DNA from: Rotaria sp. Silwood1
Taxonomy: Eukaryota; Rotifera; Eurotatoria; Philodinida; Philodinidae
Assembly: GCA_905250075.1 (NCBI GenBank)
Contig: CAJNOP010000010.1
Coordinates: forward strand, 310,001 to 374,000
Reading direction: 5' to 3'
DNA: 64,000 nucleotides
Shown: in pieces, positions 45,438-59,818 of the stretch
Numbering within the stretch: the first letter of the stretch is position 1
Layout: every line of letters starts with the position of its first letter
Position numbers and translations under genes: made by a program
Notes under the pieces: model-generated
The model's input: the letters and a program-made list of their open reading frames with translations, nothing else
What the model was told of the DNA's origin: nothing
The model's database searches: none

Positions 45438-48400
45438 TTAAGCTTTTATTGTATCCATTTGTACTGATAATGTTGAATTTGATTTCGTTGATTCAGATAA
45501 TGATGAATCAGCACGATTCAATTCTTTAATATCTTTATATTCTTGAAGTTTATCTCGAAATGATGTTTGACTTTTATAACTATCAATTAATGGATTTCCT
45601 GGTTTTGATGCTATTTCACCACTAAAATAGAAAAGTTAAATTATAGCAAAAAAAAAAAAAATTTTTCCCCCTTTGTTTTTTTACATACATAACATCAATA
45701 ACCCAATCACGAAAGAATGGTAATAATTGATCATCCATGGATGGAAGAACAACCATACGCTAGAGAAAATAAATTTAAAACCTTATAGATTTATTTTTAT
45801 ATTTAAAACTTCAAATGAATAAGTGTAACGTCTGAGTACGACATTTTATTAGAAGATATTTGCAAACTATTGACAAACCTTGAAAGTGCTGTGATACTCA
45901 TACATATTTGAAATTACATTAGAAATGGAAGCTATAGTTACTAGTGAGAGCTACGGATTAGCGAAACCAATCAGTTTTCATTCCGGCTACGATTAGAAAA
46001 TATTTTTCGTTCCGTTTTCGCGCTTACTAATAGAGATGTACTAGCGAAAAATGTGATATTATTTTTCAGTAGTAACAATGCGTTCGAGATATTTTTCATA
46101 ACTGCTAATATCTTTCCTCTTGGAAATTCCTCGTTTTTTTTTCAATTTACTAATACATTGTCTGTGATGTAGGTTTATATATTCGACTATTCTATTATTT
46201 ACGAAAAAAGGATTGATTTTATTATCATAATGGTAACAGCAAATATTAAAACGATCGTAATTGAATAATTTTCGCATAATTTAGCGCAAGCCTTACACGA
46301 CCATAAAAGATGACACTTCCAATAAGAAAAAAGATGTTGATTCCGGTAGAAGTAGGACCATCTTGCGCACATCTATGTATTATAAGGCTTGACTAGAAAT
46401 TATCATGGTCGAGGAATTTGAATCTCTTTTTTTTTTTTCGAAATTCTTGAGTTCAATTTTTCTTATGATGGGAAAGTCTATTCCAAAAACTAGCTGAATA
46501 TTATAAAATGTGAATATAAGTTTTATAGAAAATGTTTATTTTCGAAAAATATTCTTGTTTTGATTAATTGAATTGAAATAGTATGACTTTCATTCATAGA
46601 TATCATTTTGATTTTAAGTCTACTTCAAAATATGTATGAGCACTAGAACACCTTCAGTATCAAAAGATTTTCAAGATTCTAAACCTGACTTTTTTTCCAT
46701 TTATAAAACTTACTTTAAGTTCATCACGAATACGTGCTTCGAGAAAATCATGAATTAATGAATATGAATATTTGTTTTCACCAACTACAGGTGTTACTTT
46801 AAGACTAAGATCAGGCATTTCAGGAAAACCAATCCTAAATAAAGAAAAAATTTTCTTATTGAAAATTTATAGAAAGAAAAAGAAAGAATTGTTTCTAATT
46901 ACCATAAACGATCACTTGGTGGTGGTGGAATGTTAATCTAATAGAAAATTCAATATTTAATTAAACATAAAAAGAAAATTAAAAGATATTTTTATAAACT
47001 TACAGTCATAATACCACTAAAACTAGTTAATTCAACATTTGCACCAATTTCAGAATTCGATAATTTTTCAATAACACCAGCAACTGGTTTTAAAGCCGCA
47101 AATCGTTGAAAATGTTTGTTTGTAGCAACTTTTGTTAATAAAGTACCTAATTTACGTGCTGCAGCACTATATTATAATATATAGTTATATAAATTTTTAA
47201 TTAAAAGAATTTTAACAAACTTTTCAGGTATTTCTGGTTCTTTCGCTAATAATTTTTGTCTTTGTAAAAGATCATCATCATCAAGTTTTTTGTCTTCTCT
47301 ATGAACAGTTTGTGCTGAATGATGTTGAGCATACATTGGTTGATCATAATCAGGATTATAATTGAGTAATGGTTGAAGGACTAGACGTGTCTTAATTGTT
47401 ATTCTAAACAAATGTTTATTTTAATGAAGTTCAATGCTCTAATTTCTTTGTTATTATTGCTCATCAAGATTACGAAAATCTTGTCTATCAAAAGGAATCA
47501 ATGAATGTAAGAAATCGTAGTGAAATAAGACAAGAATAATTCGATCATTTGACAACAGAATATGTCAATTGAAATCTGACACCAAAGTAATCGATATGAA
47601 TGCTAATCTTTGTAGAAAACTAACAAGGATAAATCTACATTTGTTAAAGACTATTATATTGCATTGTTCCATAAAGAAATGAATTCTATAAGATTAAGAA
47701 AATCTCATAAGAGTTCAGAGTCAAGTTAAGATTTGAAATTTTTAAATATCGAGTATTTAATTTCGAACAATTCTTAAGATATCATTATCATTCAAATTAA
47801 AATTTTTCTGTTTCTTTTATTTTTTTTTGCAAATATACTATAGTAGAACATTGTGACCAAAATAGAAATTATAATCAATAGTACGAACGAAACAAATAAT
47901 TTTTTGACGTAAAGTCTATGAAATAGCAGGATATTCGGTGACTATTTACATTCACAGCATAGAGATAAATTGGTTTCGATTCTATGAAATTCTTTTCATA
48001 AACAAAAATAACAGACTTGTTTGAATAGAAATGACTATTAGAAAATTTTCAGATAGAGAGTTCAACATTAAAGGATTTCTCTTTTTGATCATTTCTTCTT
48101 CGCGATGAGTGTGCAATAGATCAACATGAAAATTTTATCATAAGAGAGCACTTAAAATGAACTTCTTATTGACTGATTTTATATGGAATTACATCGGGCC
48201 TGTTTTATCACTCTTGTCTAATTTTGTTCGATCGAGCTGAACACTTTTCTGAAGGTATCGTAACCTATACTCAGAGTTAGTTTTAAGCTTTTCAAAAATG
48301 TATCTTTTTCTTTATAATAAGACAAATATATAAACGTTCGGATTAAAAACTGGAGTGCTAATATTCAAGACTTCGTAAATCTAAAGAGAAAGATCAAAAA

Positions 48401-51400
48401 CAAAAACGGGCCGATTTCACCTCCGGAGAATATTTCTAAATATCTATGATCAAAATCTCATGTGGGTTCGTTCTAAGCTCTTCAAAAACCAAAAATGGTC
48501 AAACAAAAAGAGAAGACATCCTTAGCTTTATTCTTTATTAAATATTCGAATCTATCTGATTTATTATTTCGATCAGAAACGATAAAAAATTTTCAAACTC
48601 TTCTATGCCATCTAGATCTACATACTTTTGAGTAATATCGAAAAGTAAAATACTGATAAACTTTACTGCGTACATAGAGACTCTTCGTAGGGTGCTACTA
48701 GCCCACACGCTGCGACGCTTATATAACAGAAATGACAAAATCGATCATACGAAATGGTCGCAGATCAAAAAAGATTCATCAAAATTTCTTTGTAAGATGT
48801 AAACTTACTTCAAGCTGCCTCGATAAAAAAAGAATAGATTAAACCAAATTCCTTTGGCATTCCATTGCATTGGTTCAACTTTCAGTATAATAGGAAATGT
48901 TTTTCCTAAATCAATTTTTTCAACATGAAGATCTTCAAGTACACTTACCTAAAAAAAAGAAATAAATAAATACATTCGTTTGTCTTTTCTTTCAATAAAA
49001 AACAAAAAACAAAATTTTTACATACAGCAATTTCTTTTAATTTAAGTTCAATTTTTTCTTTCATTAAATCTTTAAATAATGGTTCTTCAAAAACATCACA
49101 AAAAAGTCGACGTGCAAGAAAATTTAATGTTATTGCTGCTTCATCAAGACAATCAGGTGAATCAAGTAAACGTTCAAGATTTTCTTCTTGTTTACGAAAT
49201 TTCTTTTTTAATGATGCTGTATGATGTGAACTTATTGAATCTTTATCTACATCTTTATCGTTCACTTTTTTATCTTTATCTTTTTCTTTTTCTAATGTTT
49301 CATTTCGTAATTCTTGTGCAGTAAGACGAGCTTGTGCCATATCACTACGAATATCAGCTTCATTTATTTGACTACGAAGTATTTCGGTATCGCCTTTTTC
49401 TGTTGATGTTGTATCTGGATATGGTGGACCAACTGTTTCAGCTGGCTTCATTTGAAAACGTTCATCAAGATTAACTGTATTTGCTTGCATTTCAGCTGCA
49501 CGTGAACCTAATACTGGAATTTGTGTATCAGGAATACTTTGTGCAATCATTTTTATAGTTGGAGAATCAACTGTTGCATTAAGTGGAGGTGCTGATGGTG
49601 CGCCAATTAATGCAAGATTAGCTCGTTCAATTTCTACTTTACCTTGACGTATTACTAGTGATAATCTAAATTTTTTGGTAAATGAAAGTTTTAGTTAAAA
49701 AATAATTTAAAAGAAATAATTTACTTATGAAACCAATTTTCTTTTTCAGGTCCAGTATCAAGAAAGAGACTTATTATTGTTTGAGAATTATTAAAAAAAT
49801 CATCAGTATCAAATTTTGATTTTTCTAAATATTCTTGATTATAAACTTGTTTGTCTAATATTTTTAAATCATGTATTATAATTGGATATTCATTAACCCA
49901 ATATTTTATACGAGCCATTGTTGCTTCAGGAACAAGCATTAAATTGGCTTCTGAAAAAAACAAAAAAAAAATTTATATAATTTTCTCTTTGGAAATATAA
50001 AGTTTGTTTTAAATAGAATTATTTCTTACAAAAGTGATTTTTGTAAAAACCTACATCGGGATTAATTTCTACTAGAATCAATGCAAAAAATCGTCAACGA
50101 TCTATGAAGAACCAATCCTTATAGAATTCAGCATGCTTTTTTTTTAGAGTTTCTTAAGCTTTGAATACCTCTCGAATGCAAGAAACATATCGCGATGTAG
50201 TTTTTGTCAAATATGCTATTTATTTGATTTGCAAACATATGTGAAATGTTTTTAACAACATGAAACCTGTAGATGTTTTCGTCGTATATTTTAATTATTA
50301 TATTTTTACATGATTACAATGAACATTAATCATAGGAAATATTATAGAGTGCAAGATGCTTGGTTTTTCTCCCTAAGTATATTTCAATTGTGATTGTTCA
50401 ATTCCAGTGCATTTTTCGAATTATGTACCTGTTAACCCTCATACATGGGGCAAATAATCAACAGACATTTTAGAGTATCGAGTACAATTTTGAAATGAAC
50501 GTAATATATCTCAGTCGAATCACGTGTTTTTTTTTTGAAAACGAACTTCAAAGTTCAAAGGTAACACTTGATTTCATTTTGTAGATAAAAAGAAATCGGG
50601 ATAACATTTTAGTCAGAGATAAAAAGTCTTCAGTTCTTTTGAGAGTCAAGTAATTGTACTCAAAGAGTTAATGTATACAAAATCTCAGAAAGTACAAATC
50701 TATTTCTGCCTTTATGGATATCATCATATTACTCTAATTAAATTCTCAAAATTTAAATGTAGGATACAGAAAAAAGTTTACCAGATTTCAAATCTCTTCT
50801 AAAAAATTGTTATCACAAGCTCTATTGAATTAAAATATCAAGCACGAAGTAGTTGTTCCTGAGAACCATAGGAAAATCTTTCTTTTAATCTATCTATTTT
50901 GGGACACATTTTTTCACCATCTTTTGACTTAGTCCTCCAGAAATACAATAAGGAAGTAGTTCATTTATGATAACAAGATGTTATGGATATACAGTCTGTG
51001 ACTAGCGTTGATGGCAGTCTGTTGGGATAGTCTAAATTTTTACTTCTATACTTCAACACTCGTTTTTTGATTGTATTTCACAAAATAAAATTTTTCTTTT
51101 TATGTTTTTACCTTTGATAAAATATTCTCGATGTCCAACAAATCTAATTTCTTTCTCTTTATATTTTTCTTCTTTAGCTTGTGTTGGTAATTGAATGGTA
51201 AGATGATAATTATCAAGACAAATAACAACTGGATAACGAACATAATCATCATCACGATCAGCATCATATCGACCAAAAATAATTTCTCCACATGTCTAAA
51301 AATAGATTTTTTTGTTTACTATGTGAATAAAATAAAAAATAAAAAAGTCCTACATGTAAAGTTGTATGTTTATCTTCTTTAGATATTTTGTCTTGATGAA

Positions 51401-52569
51401 ATTTTTCTAAGTCAGGAAAATCAATCCATTCATGAACAACACTTTCATCAGCTTTAGCATTTGTATATATTCGTATTATAATATAAGCAATAGCTGTCAT
51501 GATCATAAAACCAACTAAAAATCCACTACAAAATGATGAAATTGGTTTCCATAATGTTATGAGTAATGTAAAAAATCCAACAGCAGCCTAATAATAATAA
51601 TATGAAAAAAATTTTAGTTAAAAAAAGAGACCTAAGAACAAAAAATATTTTACCGAAACGGGATATATTGTATTTCGCATTAATTGTATTTCAGGATCAA
51701 CAGTATGATAACGAAATTTTGGTCCAGCTAATAATATTGTTGATTTTCGTGCATTTTGATCAATACGTACAGTTGTAGGTTTTGTTGTCGAATCGAGAGT
51801 ATCTATTTTATTTATAGTAGTATCTTCAAGAGTAGTTTCACTTGGTGCTCGACTTTGAATACGATAAAGTCCATGACGTACATCACTCAGTATCATATCT
51901 TTTGCTTGTTCAGAGTTAACCGTTGAAAATATATCTTGTGATAAACGAAATGAATCATTATGAACCATACCAGCTGTTGCAGCAATTAATGTATCATTTG
52001 TTTGTTTTTTTCCAAAATTCATTGCCAATCGTGATATTGAATACATAGGTTCTGTATTTGAATTATCATCACCTATTTATTTCAAAATAAAATAAAATAT
52101 ATTTTCTTTCAGATTATCGAGAAAAAAAAACTATTGTATCATCTATTTTATGAATAACAGAAAATTATGTAGTAAAACATACTTTTGATTTTATCGTCGT
52201 CGTTTTCCATGTCTTATTACAGAATTCAAATGAATCAGTCAGTAGATGTGAAAGAATACACTGCTCTATTTTCTCTGTTTCTCTTATCGAATGTGAAGAC
52301 GTTGTTTTTTTTCTGTCCTTACCGTATTTCTTAGACGATTGGTTTTCATTTGATATTGGAGGTTTTTTTTCAATGACTAATGATTCATCTGTCATATTGG
52401 TCCGCGTTGTAGAATGTATTTGATTATTATTATTATTATTATTATTATTATGAGAATGCTTACGACGTTCGATATTATCAGCAATATCTTCTTTAATATT
52501 TGAAAATTTTTGTCCAAGTTTTTCTAGAACACTTGTACTTTTTTTATGAGAATCATTAGTATTACTCAT
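45438..52569 (-). CDS. TEX2: TEX2-like ER lipid-transfer protein (SMP domain)
   Basis: TEX2 family proteins sit in the ER membrane and move lipids at contact sites through an SMP domain. The first exons are 52323-52569 (MSNTNDSHKKS, with an Asn run), 52183-52212 (30 bp) and 51654-52072. Two membrane segments follow (AAVGFFTLLITLWKPI and GFLVGFMIMTAIAYIIIRIY). A PH-like part at 51-49.7 kb ends near GPEKENWFHKL. The SMP domain begins LNFLARRLFCDVFEE and carries EKIDLGKTFPIILKVEP, GIWFNLFFLYRGSLKITIKT and INIPPPPSDRLWIGF. The protein ends near STLSVQMDTIKA. Large introns at about 45.8-46.7, 47.4-48.8 and 50-51.1 kb hold no recognised gene. The 110 bp intron after exon 1 (52213-52322) is my inference to keep the frame. 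Confidence 0.85.
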
Positions 52570-55500
52570 TTTTTGAGTTGCGTCAATTAATAAATAAAGA
52601 CGTTGACAAAATATTTTGAAAAAATTTCGATTAATTTAATGGTCTAGAAATAGAAAAAAAAAGCTGTTGTTCTACAACCATGCACTCTATGACCTAGCTG
52701 TTTCTCCTCTACCACCTCATTGTGTAACAGAACGCTAAACACAAGAACGTCATAAAAACATAAGGATAGAAAAAAAGAACAAAAACTAATAGAAGAAAAG
52801 AACATAGAAGAAAAAATAAAATCAATGTGGACACACATTAAAAATTTAAAAAAAAATGATAAATTGATCAATTATTTGTAATAAAGAACATTTTAAGGGA
52901 TAGGAGTACCCGTTGAACCGAATACAGAATGTGTGATTAGATAATATCTGTTCTTTTTTTTAATATGGACATCATTATGTAACAGAATTGGTGATTTTTA
53001 TCATCACCTTAATTTTTTCATTTTTTCTTCGCTGAAAGGTTCAAATGTAGGTTGATATCAAACAACGTGAAAGATTGCTTAGAACATAATTTTATTATTT
53101 ACAAGAATTTAGAATTATAAGAGAGTAAAGGAGTTTAAATAAATCTTTATACTTTTTATCATTCTTGTTGATGATAACGTAGGTGAAACAGTAGAAATAG
53201 CAAAGACTAAAATTGCTAAACGACAAACAATAACTTAGTCAGTTTTTATTTTTGTTTACGCTGAGTTTGACATGAGAAACTCTGTAAGATAGGCAAGTTT
53301 TATAGATGTCGTCAGGTATCGTTGATCAAATAATGATAGAAGAAAATATTCTAGAGATTTTGTTACTGAATTCTAGGTTTATGTCTATAATGAGAAACTC
53401 AGGTCCAAGAAAACAACGCTTTTATGGTCGTAAACAATGTAAAATAATGAAAATTTGCGTTAATACGTCGTCGTTTATCGTCAGCTTCTCAAACGGTAAA
53501 AGTAGTAGGACAAATGATCATCATTTGCTTAAGTAACAGTAGCTCATCAAACGAGCAGACGGTTTACGTTGAAAGACGGAGAGAATTAATTCAGTAATAT
53601 GGCGTCTTCAGTTGTCGGACTGATCACTCTGACAAGAACCTGTTAAATGAAATCATGACACCTTTCGATTGTGTTGACTATCTCATGCTATTTTGATCAT
53701 TTGATTCGAATTAGAGTATTACTTCGAAATTGCCGATTTGAAACCTGATTCTTTATAGTAATTATAGTGAGATCTGTTTTAGTCCCTAAATGCTATTTAA
53801 AGTATGAGGTTTCTTGAATTGATTCACTGTGGATTCTGTTCTTTTTTTGTTCGATTAGTTTGAAACTTTTAATGCACAAAATATTTGTAAACTTTTTCAA
53901 AATATTAAAACCACTTTTAAATCTTCATGATGAGTTTTTTATTAATAATCATTTAGCACTGGTTTTCAGCTAATAAAAAATGTAAAAAGTTAGATTTTTT
54001 AAAAACGTGTTAAAAATGCTTTTAATATCTTGTGTTAATTTTATCCAAAACAATTCAATGATATCTTCACTGAGAATTAAAAATTAGTTAAAAACATGGA
54101 TATTTTAATTAGTTACAAGGGCTTGTCTTCATATTTCTCTTCATTGATCTTTTTCTGTATATACTCATGTATAGTTGAACACAGAATTACTTAACATGTA
54201 GATTGGTGATCTGATCTTGATGAAAGCGCTCAATAGACCAAATCATTTGACATTCTTTCCAAAGAACCATTTTACAAATGATACAAGTACTAAAATATAA
54301 AAAAACTCACATTAATTTGAAAAATAGATAACGATTTTAATGTATCTTTCTTTTGACGATAAGATATCAGATAAAAATATTGATACGAGCTAGTTATTTC
54401 TACATCTGATTATGTTTTTTTTAATAGCAGCAGTCGCAAGTATCATTATGAATAATACAATTAAATATACCTCTAAAAATATTCAAACAGCGTTATTTAT
54501 TTTTTGAATATTGTAAACCAGCTAAGTCTTTTTATTTTGATTCAAGTTCAATTCTGAAAAGTCGGTTTTACTCAAAACATTATCTTAGCAAGATAGCTTT
54601 CGATATTAAAACTGTTCATTTGGTTGCTTTTCAAATAATAGTTATCTTGCAGCTAACCTTTCTATAATAAACATCATCTCTAGCTGTCTGTAATAAAATT
54701 GCATGATTGTGTCATCATCCATTTACGAAATGTCACTAAATTCTCATGACAACCATTAACTCATTTCTATCTATATTCATTTTTGATTCGATGTAGTTTC
54801 TAACAGGATATAACTTTTCTTGCGTTTCGACAATTGCCAATAATTCATTTCATAATAATAGAAGTGAAATAAGTTCTTAAGGAGACTGTATAATACTTGT
54901 TATACGAAAGTTTTCTCATATCTACCTTATTGCAACAATGTTTAGATTTGCATCAATTTTAATATGAACGGGAAGCTCGTGCATTACATATTTTATTTTT
55001 ACTTTTCCTTCTATAATTATACATACTATCTTCTACCACATGAATAGTTTGATTTATTTCTTACTAGTATCTTGTATCGTATAGCTATTAGAAAGAGGTC
55101 ATGTTTTTCTTTTTGTACTGATTGCATTGCTTTTTGCATTGGTCGTAAACTTAATATCTGACAAATTAACTCGAACTGATAAAATCATTAGATATATATG
55201 TCATTTCGACAATGAATGCTTCCCAAAAAGATACGTACTAATTACATGGAATGATGGTTAATGTAAACAATCTTTTCCATGTCACTTCTTTGTAATCTGT
55301 ATTTCTGTTATAGTAGTTGCTTCTTCTTTTCCTCTTTGTACCCTGATATTTGTATCTCATAGAAAGTAAAGTAGGGCATAAGGTTTTACGCAGATTTCTT
55401 TTTCTTCTTCTGCTAGCATTAAACTCTTTATACATTAAATTTCTAACTTGATATGTAATACTGTGCAAGAATGCTTATGCACGACTACATATGCAACAGT

Positions 55501-56570
55501 GACAACGGATCTCCATTTCTTCATGTATATTTGGTATATAACTTACAAATAACATCGGCTTAGGGTGCAGTGCTAAACTGGTTAAGACATATAGCAACAA
55601 ACGAATGGTGAAGATCTATTTGTTTTTGATGTATCTCACTTCTCTTATGATGAGTCAGTCTGAAAAACTCTTAGTACATGAAAATGCTATTATTGAATTC
55701 TCAATATAAACACGATAGATTTATATAGTTCAGAATATTGAGCATTTAGCTTATTTATTTACTCATCAATTCACTTTCTTGAACTAGATCATTAACTAAT
55801 TCACTTATGTCATTAGATACATCGATAAACCATCGCTTGTGGTGTTTCGTAATGATTCATTTACAACAACTGTTGATATTGACAGAAAAGTTCTAATGAT
55901 ATTTTACTAAAATGTTAAAAGAAAAATCAGTTAAACATGTAGAAAATAAATTTAAAATTTTCTCATCTAGAACTTTATCGTGAACATAATTTGAAAATGA
56001 AATATAATAATTTTTGTTCATCCAATTATCAACAAACATATAGTGAATTTGTGCAATAATTAATACCATCAATAACACCTACGCATTGGTTTCTCTTAGG
56101 TAGGAATCAAGCAACATCAATGAGTGGTATCAAATGTGCTACAACTATTCTCAAGAAAATCGAATAATAATATTGAGAATTTTATTGTTTTATTGCCAGA
56201 CAATAGGAAATAAAAATTTACACTAGCTAGTGTTCTAACTGATACTAGTAAAAAAATGAAAGAACATACTTGAAGAGAAAAATAAGTTTTGCAACAAATA
56301 TTTATTGGTTTTCATTATTGAATCGAGAATAGCTGCTCATATTTACAATTATTTGGGAAAAAAACTTGGCAACAATGACAATAGCATTTATTTTCTTATA
56401 GATTTGTTATTTCTTCTTCTTTCGATGGCTATATATTCGCTTCGCTATTACTTCTTTGATGCAGACTTGCATCATCTTCATTCTTGAAACAAAGAATAAA
56501 AAACCCTTCAATAACAAACCAAACACACTCGTTTAAGAATCGACGAAAAAAAAGTACCAATAAACGGAAG
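52570..56570. other. Intergenic, no gene recognised
   Basis: Frames of 60-76 codons at 52644-52871, 53306-53536, 55238-55468, 55893-56078 and 56305-56487 show no family features, splice context or repeats. I see no mobile-element ends. TEX2 regulatory DNA should lie in the first part. Confidence 0.45.
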
Positions 56571-57345
56571 AAACAATCTTTATTCGAAGAGACGAGCCAA
56601 TTTCTTCACAGCACGGGCCTTGAATAAGTATTCAACTATTCATTGTTCTAGTCTATTACCATTATACGACGACTATTCATTATATACAGTAAGAGTATGA
56701 GTGTGGTTTAAGGTGTAGGTGAAGCGAAAACAAAAGTCACATCCATACCTACACCTTGTGTATACCTTCTTTACTTAATTGGTTGCTTTGTTTGATGACA
56801 TTTGTTTCACGACGTAATATCTGCCATAAGGGCGATACAAAGTGTTCAATTAGCAAATCATCGATCGAAAGTAAATTGTACTAATTCCGTGTTTTAGATC
56901 GAAGCATCTTGTTTACAATTGTATTTCTTCATTAAAAGAGTGTTATTCACATGTTTGACTATCATAGTCTTTGAAAAATCATGAAATCTTTTCCAAAAGT
57001 GTTACTATAGCAAGTTAATCTTCATTCTTTCACTGTATTATTACAATAGGTTGTATGATTGGGTGCAGTGACTACAAGAGAAATCCGCTCACATTTTAGA
57101 TCAGCTAGTAGATGGTAAACAGCATGAATCTGAATAAAGAAGGGTTGGGGATGCTAGCATTGCTCACCTTTTATGTCGTATCTGCCGAATTGTAGTGAAA
57201 ATTCTCGATTAATATTCCGTCTAATAGTGTCAGAGACTATCAAACTATGCATTTCTGTTTGTGAAAAATTTCGCTACACCCTTTTCATATCACTTTAATC
57301 CTCGAGTCCTAGTGTGGACCCTGTCGATGGCCTATTTATACTGCT
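56571..57345 (-). other. Doubtful small gene or relic with TATA box
   Basis: On the minus strand, TATAAATAGG (57331-57340) is followed by ATG at about 57257, a GTGAGC donor after GGCAGATACGACATAAAAG and a good pyrimidine-rich acceptor TTCTTTATTCAG. Later come protein-like open pieces (HAVYHLLADLKCERISLVV, and LLIEHFVSPLWQILRRE) and a short end KARAVKKLARLFE with AATAAA overlapping the stop at about 56580. The pieces do not join in one frame by the splice sites I can see. It could be a decayed gene or coincidence. Confidence 0.2.
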
Positions 57346-59330
57346 GTTATGTGTTATGCGGGTTTATGATACTGGAAGACTCAATCGCTCAGCCATATTT
57401 CACATGAAGAATCAATAAACAAGCAAAATGTTGACATAAGCAGATAGTTGGCTATTGTAAACGCATGAGAAATCATCGCTCTGATCGGAGCACGAAGGTA
57501 CAGTATGTTGAAGAAATAATGATATCTTTTTCTTCTTTTTTAAAGATATATTCTTCTTAAAGTGAGCTACATTGAACTGTCACACTCTCACTCTCATGAT
57601 GAACACCCTAGGTATAATCTGATTGAGAACCTCAAATAATATTTCGATATTGTGACAAGGTTTTTAGATGTCTTTAAATACTCATTGTGATCTGATAGAA
57701 GAACTACGATTGTATCGATCATTTTATCAGATAAAATTGATGGTAAGTATTACGATCGATGTGATTCTAAATCCAGAAATACGAAAAACATCATTCAAAT
57801 AAGTTTCAGCTTATCTAAACTGTACTGAAAAATGTTATAAAATAGCAAGCATATATGAGTATTATTAAAAATATGCTGTTTATCAAATCAAGCTTAATAA
57901 AAAAAAAAACCTATCAGCCTTTAATTGAAAAAACTAAAAGATTCGGTTCAATCAGCTTAATAAAAAAAATCTGGTTTCACTTGGTTCTCCTTTGCAACAT
58001 CTGTAGTAAAATTTATAATTTTTTTAATATCGAGAAATATCAAAATCAAAATATTTATGTGATGTAGATTATGTTCATTCAATCATATCGGCATTAACTT
58101 GATTAGTTAGTTTTGTTCAAAAAGAATGATTTTCATGAAAAACAAACGTTATTTTATAATAAAATATCATCATATTAGATTTGTTGACTAACGTGAATGT
58201 ATTTTATCCATTAGAAGTTTCTTTCAAAAAACAATTTTTATTTTGAACATGAATAAATCTGTTTTAAAGACCTGTTCGTTTCATTCATGACTGTTAATCC
58301 TTCACTATTAATCATAGAATTTAGAGATGCAATGGATAATATAAAATACGACAAGTCATAAACAAAATTATTACCTAAGGACGTATTTGACCCATAATTC
58401 TTATAAATTTTATGGTTTAGGTCAATCATAGATTCTGTTCTATCCTTTGAAAGGTTGTTTTATTTCACTTTTTTTTTCTTCTCAAAATCAAAAGAATGAT
58501 GATGCTTCTTCATGAAAAAAAAATGCAGGTTAGGTAGGATCATTTTCAAAAACAAAAGGTTAAAAAAATATGTTTGACCTAGATTACAGGAATGGTAGAT
58601 AGAATCTGATCGTACATTGTTCCAGGTAAAATAAGCATATTCTTGACCAGTGTAAAGTTTCGATAAATAGAATATTTTAAAAAGAACTCTTCGAGCAACA
58701 GTCATATATGTTCGATTATTATCTTTATTATCATTAAGGGTAAGCTATGATTCAAAGAAAGTACTCGAAAACGCCATTTTTATTTGATTCTTTTCACCTG
58801 TTTGATGCTATCAGAGATAACTAAATAAGAAGCAAACAATTTTTGTATCTTTGTCTCCACTTGCTGATTCACACTTGCAATATCTAAAACTATCGCCACC
58901 TTGTACAAATAACATTTAACCATAATATATATCAAACATTTTTCTAATTGCAAGTTATAGTTGATTTTGAGTATGTTACTATTAAAAATTTGTATTTGTC
59001 AATACCAATCTTCAAACTAAAACAGATCGATAATAAAAAAATAGTTCTATTATTCGAGCTCTTCTCAAGTTAGTTTAATTCTATTGAATAAATTGGAATT
59101 TTGCTATAGATGGCGATATTTGATACAAACAAGAACAAGCCGTAAAAAAATTCTTTTTTTTTTGCTTGGATAAAAAAAAAAAGTCATCACTAATATTTGC
59201 AAGATCAGAAATGAAAATATTTTCTCATTTTTATATCGATTTATTTGTATCAAGAAACATCTTGTGTTTCTTAGCAACAATTATTATATCATTATAACTT
59301 ATGCCATCTGATTGACAGGTTAGCTTTGTT
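57346..59330. other. Intergenic, upstream of the UPF0728 gene
   Basis: No gene recognised. Frames at 57855-58067, 58238-58429 and 58460-58705 look like chance. AT-rich homopolymer tracts are frequent. Confidence 0.45.
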
Positions 59331-59335
59331 CAATA

Positions 59336-59739
59336 ATGGCTCAAACACGTGTTTTAATGTATGCTATTTGTCTACATATAATTAAAATAAATAATTGTTT
59401 TGTCTTTGTCATAGAAAATATGGTCCATATAAAACTTTTACTGGTGTTGAACATAAAACTGATCGTATAAAGGGTCTTGAAAGTACATTATTATTCTCAT
59501 TTAAATTTATTAATCATTGATGATCCTTTTTTTTAGCTTTTTTAACCAATCTCGGATATTCAGTTAATACTCATCCTATTCCAATTCGTAATGTATGTGA
59601 AGTTCATGTATATGATTTAAAAGTATTCGAATGTGATATTCGTAATCTTCAATTTGGTGGCGATGGTGAATTAGATGATTTATGTCATGAAGCTCTTCGA
59701 AAAATAACTGATGTTACATCACCATCATCAAACTCATGA
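59336..59739 (+). CDS. UPF0728 family protein (C10orf53-like)
   Basis: Three exons (59336-59358, 59415-59482, 59537-59739) join in frame to 97 residues, close to the family's usual 90-odd. The protein begins MAQTRVLIKYGPYKTFTGVE and contains HKTDRIKGLE, TNLGYSVNTHPI and the C-terminal signature CDIRNLQFGGDGELDDLCHE. This matches vertebrate C10orf53 (a VILRYGPY start and an LEFGGDGKLDPLCE end). The biochemical role of the family is not established. Introns of about 55 bp with GTATGC and GTACAT donors hide the gene from simple frame searches. It converges on HGD, with 80 bp between the two stop codons. Confidence 0.88.
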
Positions 59740-59818
59740 TTAATAAATTTATTATTTTGTTCTTTCTAATAATCAATTAAAATTATTTATCAGAAAAAAA
59801 GAACCGGTTTTTTTCAGT

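Noticed and set aside
45190-45441. Overlapping Lys/Phe-rich frames on both strands
   Set aside because: They are low-complexity AT-rich DNA at the TEX2 3' end and no family is evident.
46288-46392. CAAGCCTTA/TAAGGCTTG inverted pair in a TEX2 intron
   Set aside because: Arms of only 9 bases over 100 bp are expected by chance in 64 kb. No longer pairing is seen.
55556-55600. tRNA-like A-box words (GTGCTAAACTGGTTAAGAC)
   Set aside because: There is no B-box and no acceptor-stem pairing. No tRNA was found anywhere in the window.
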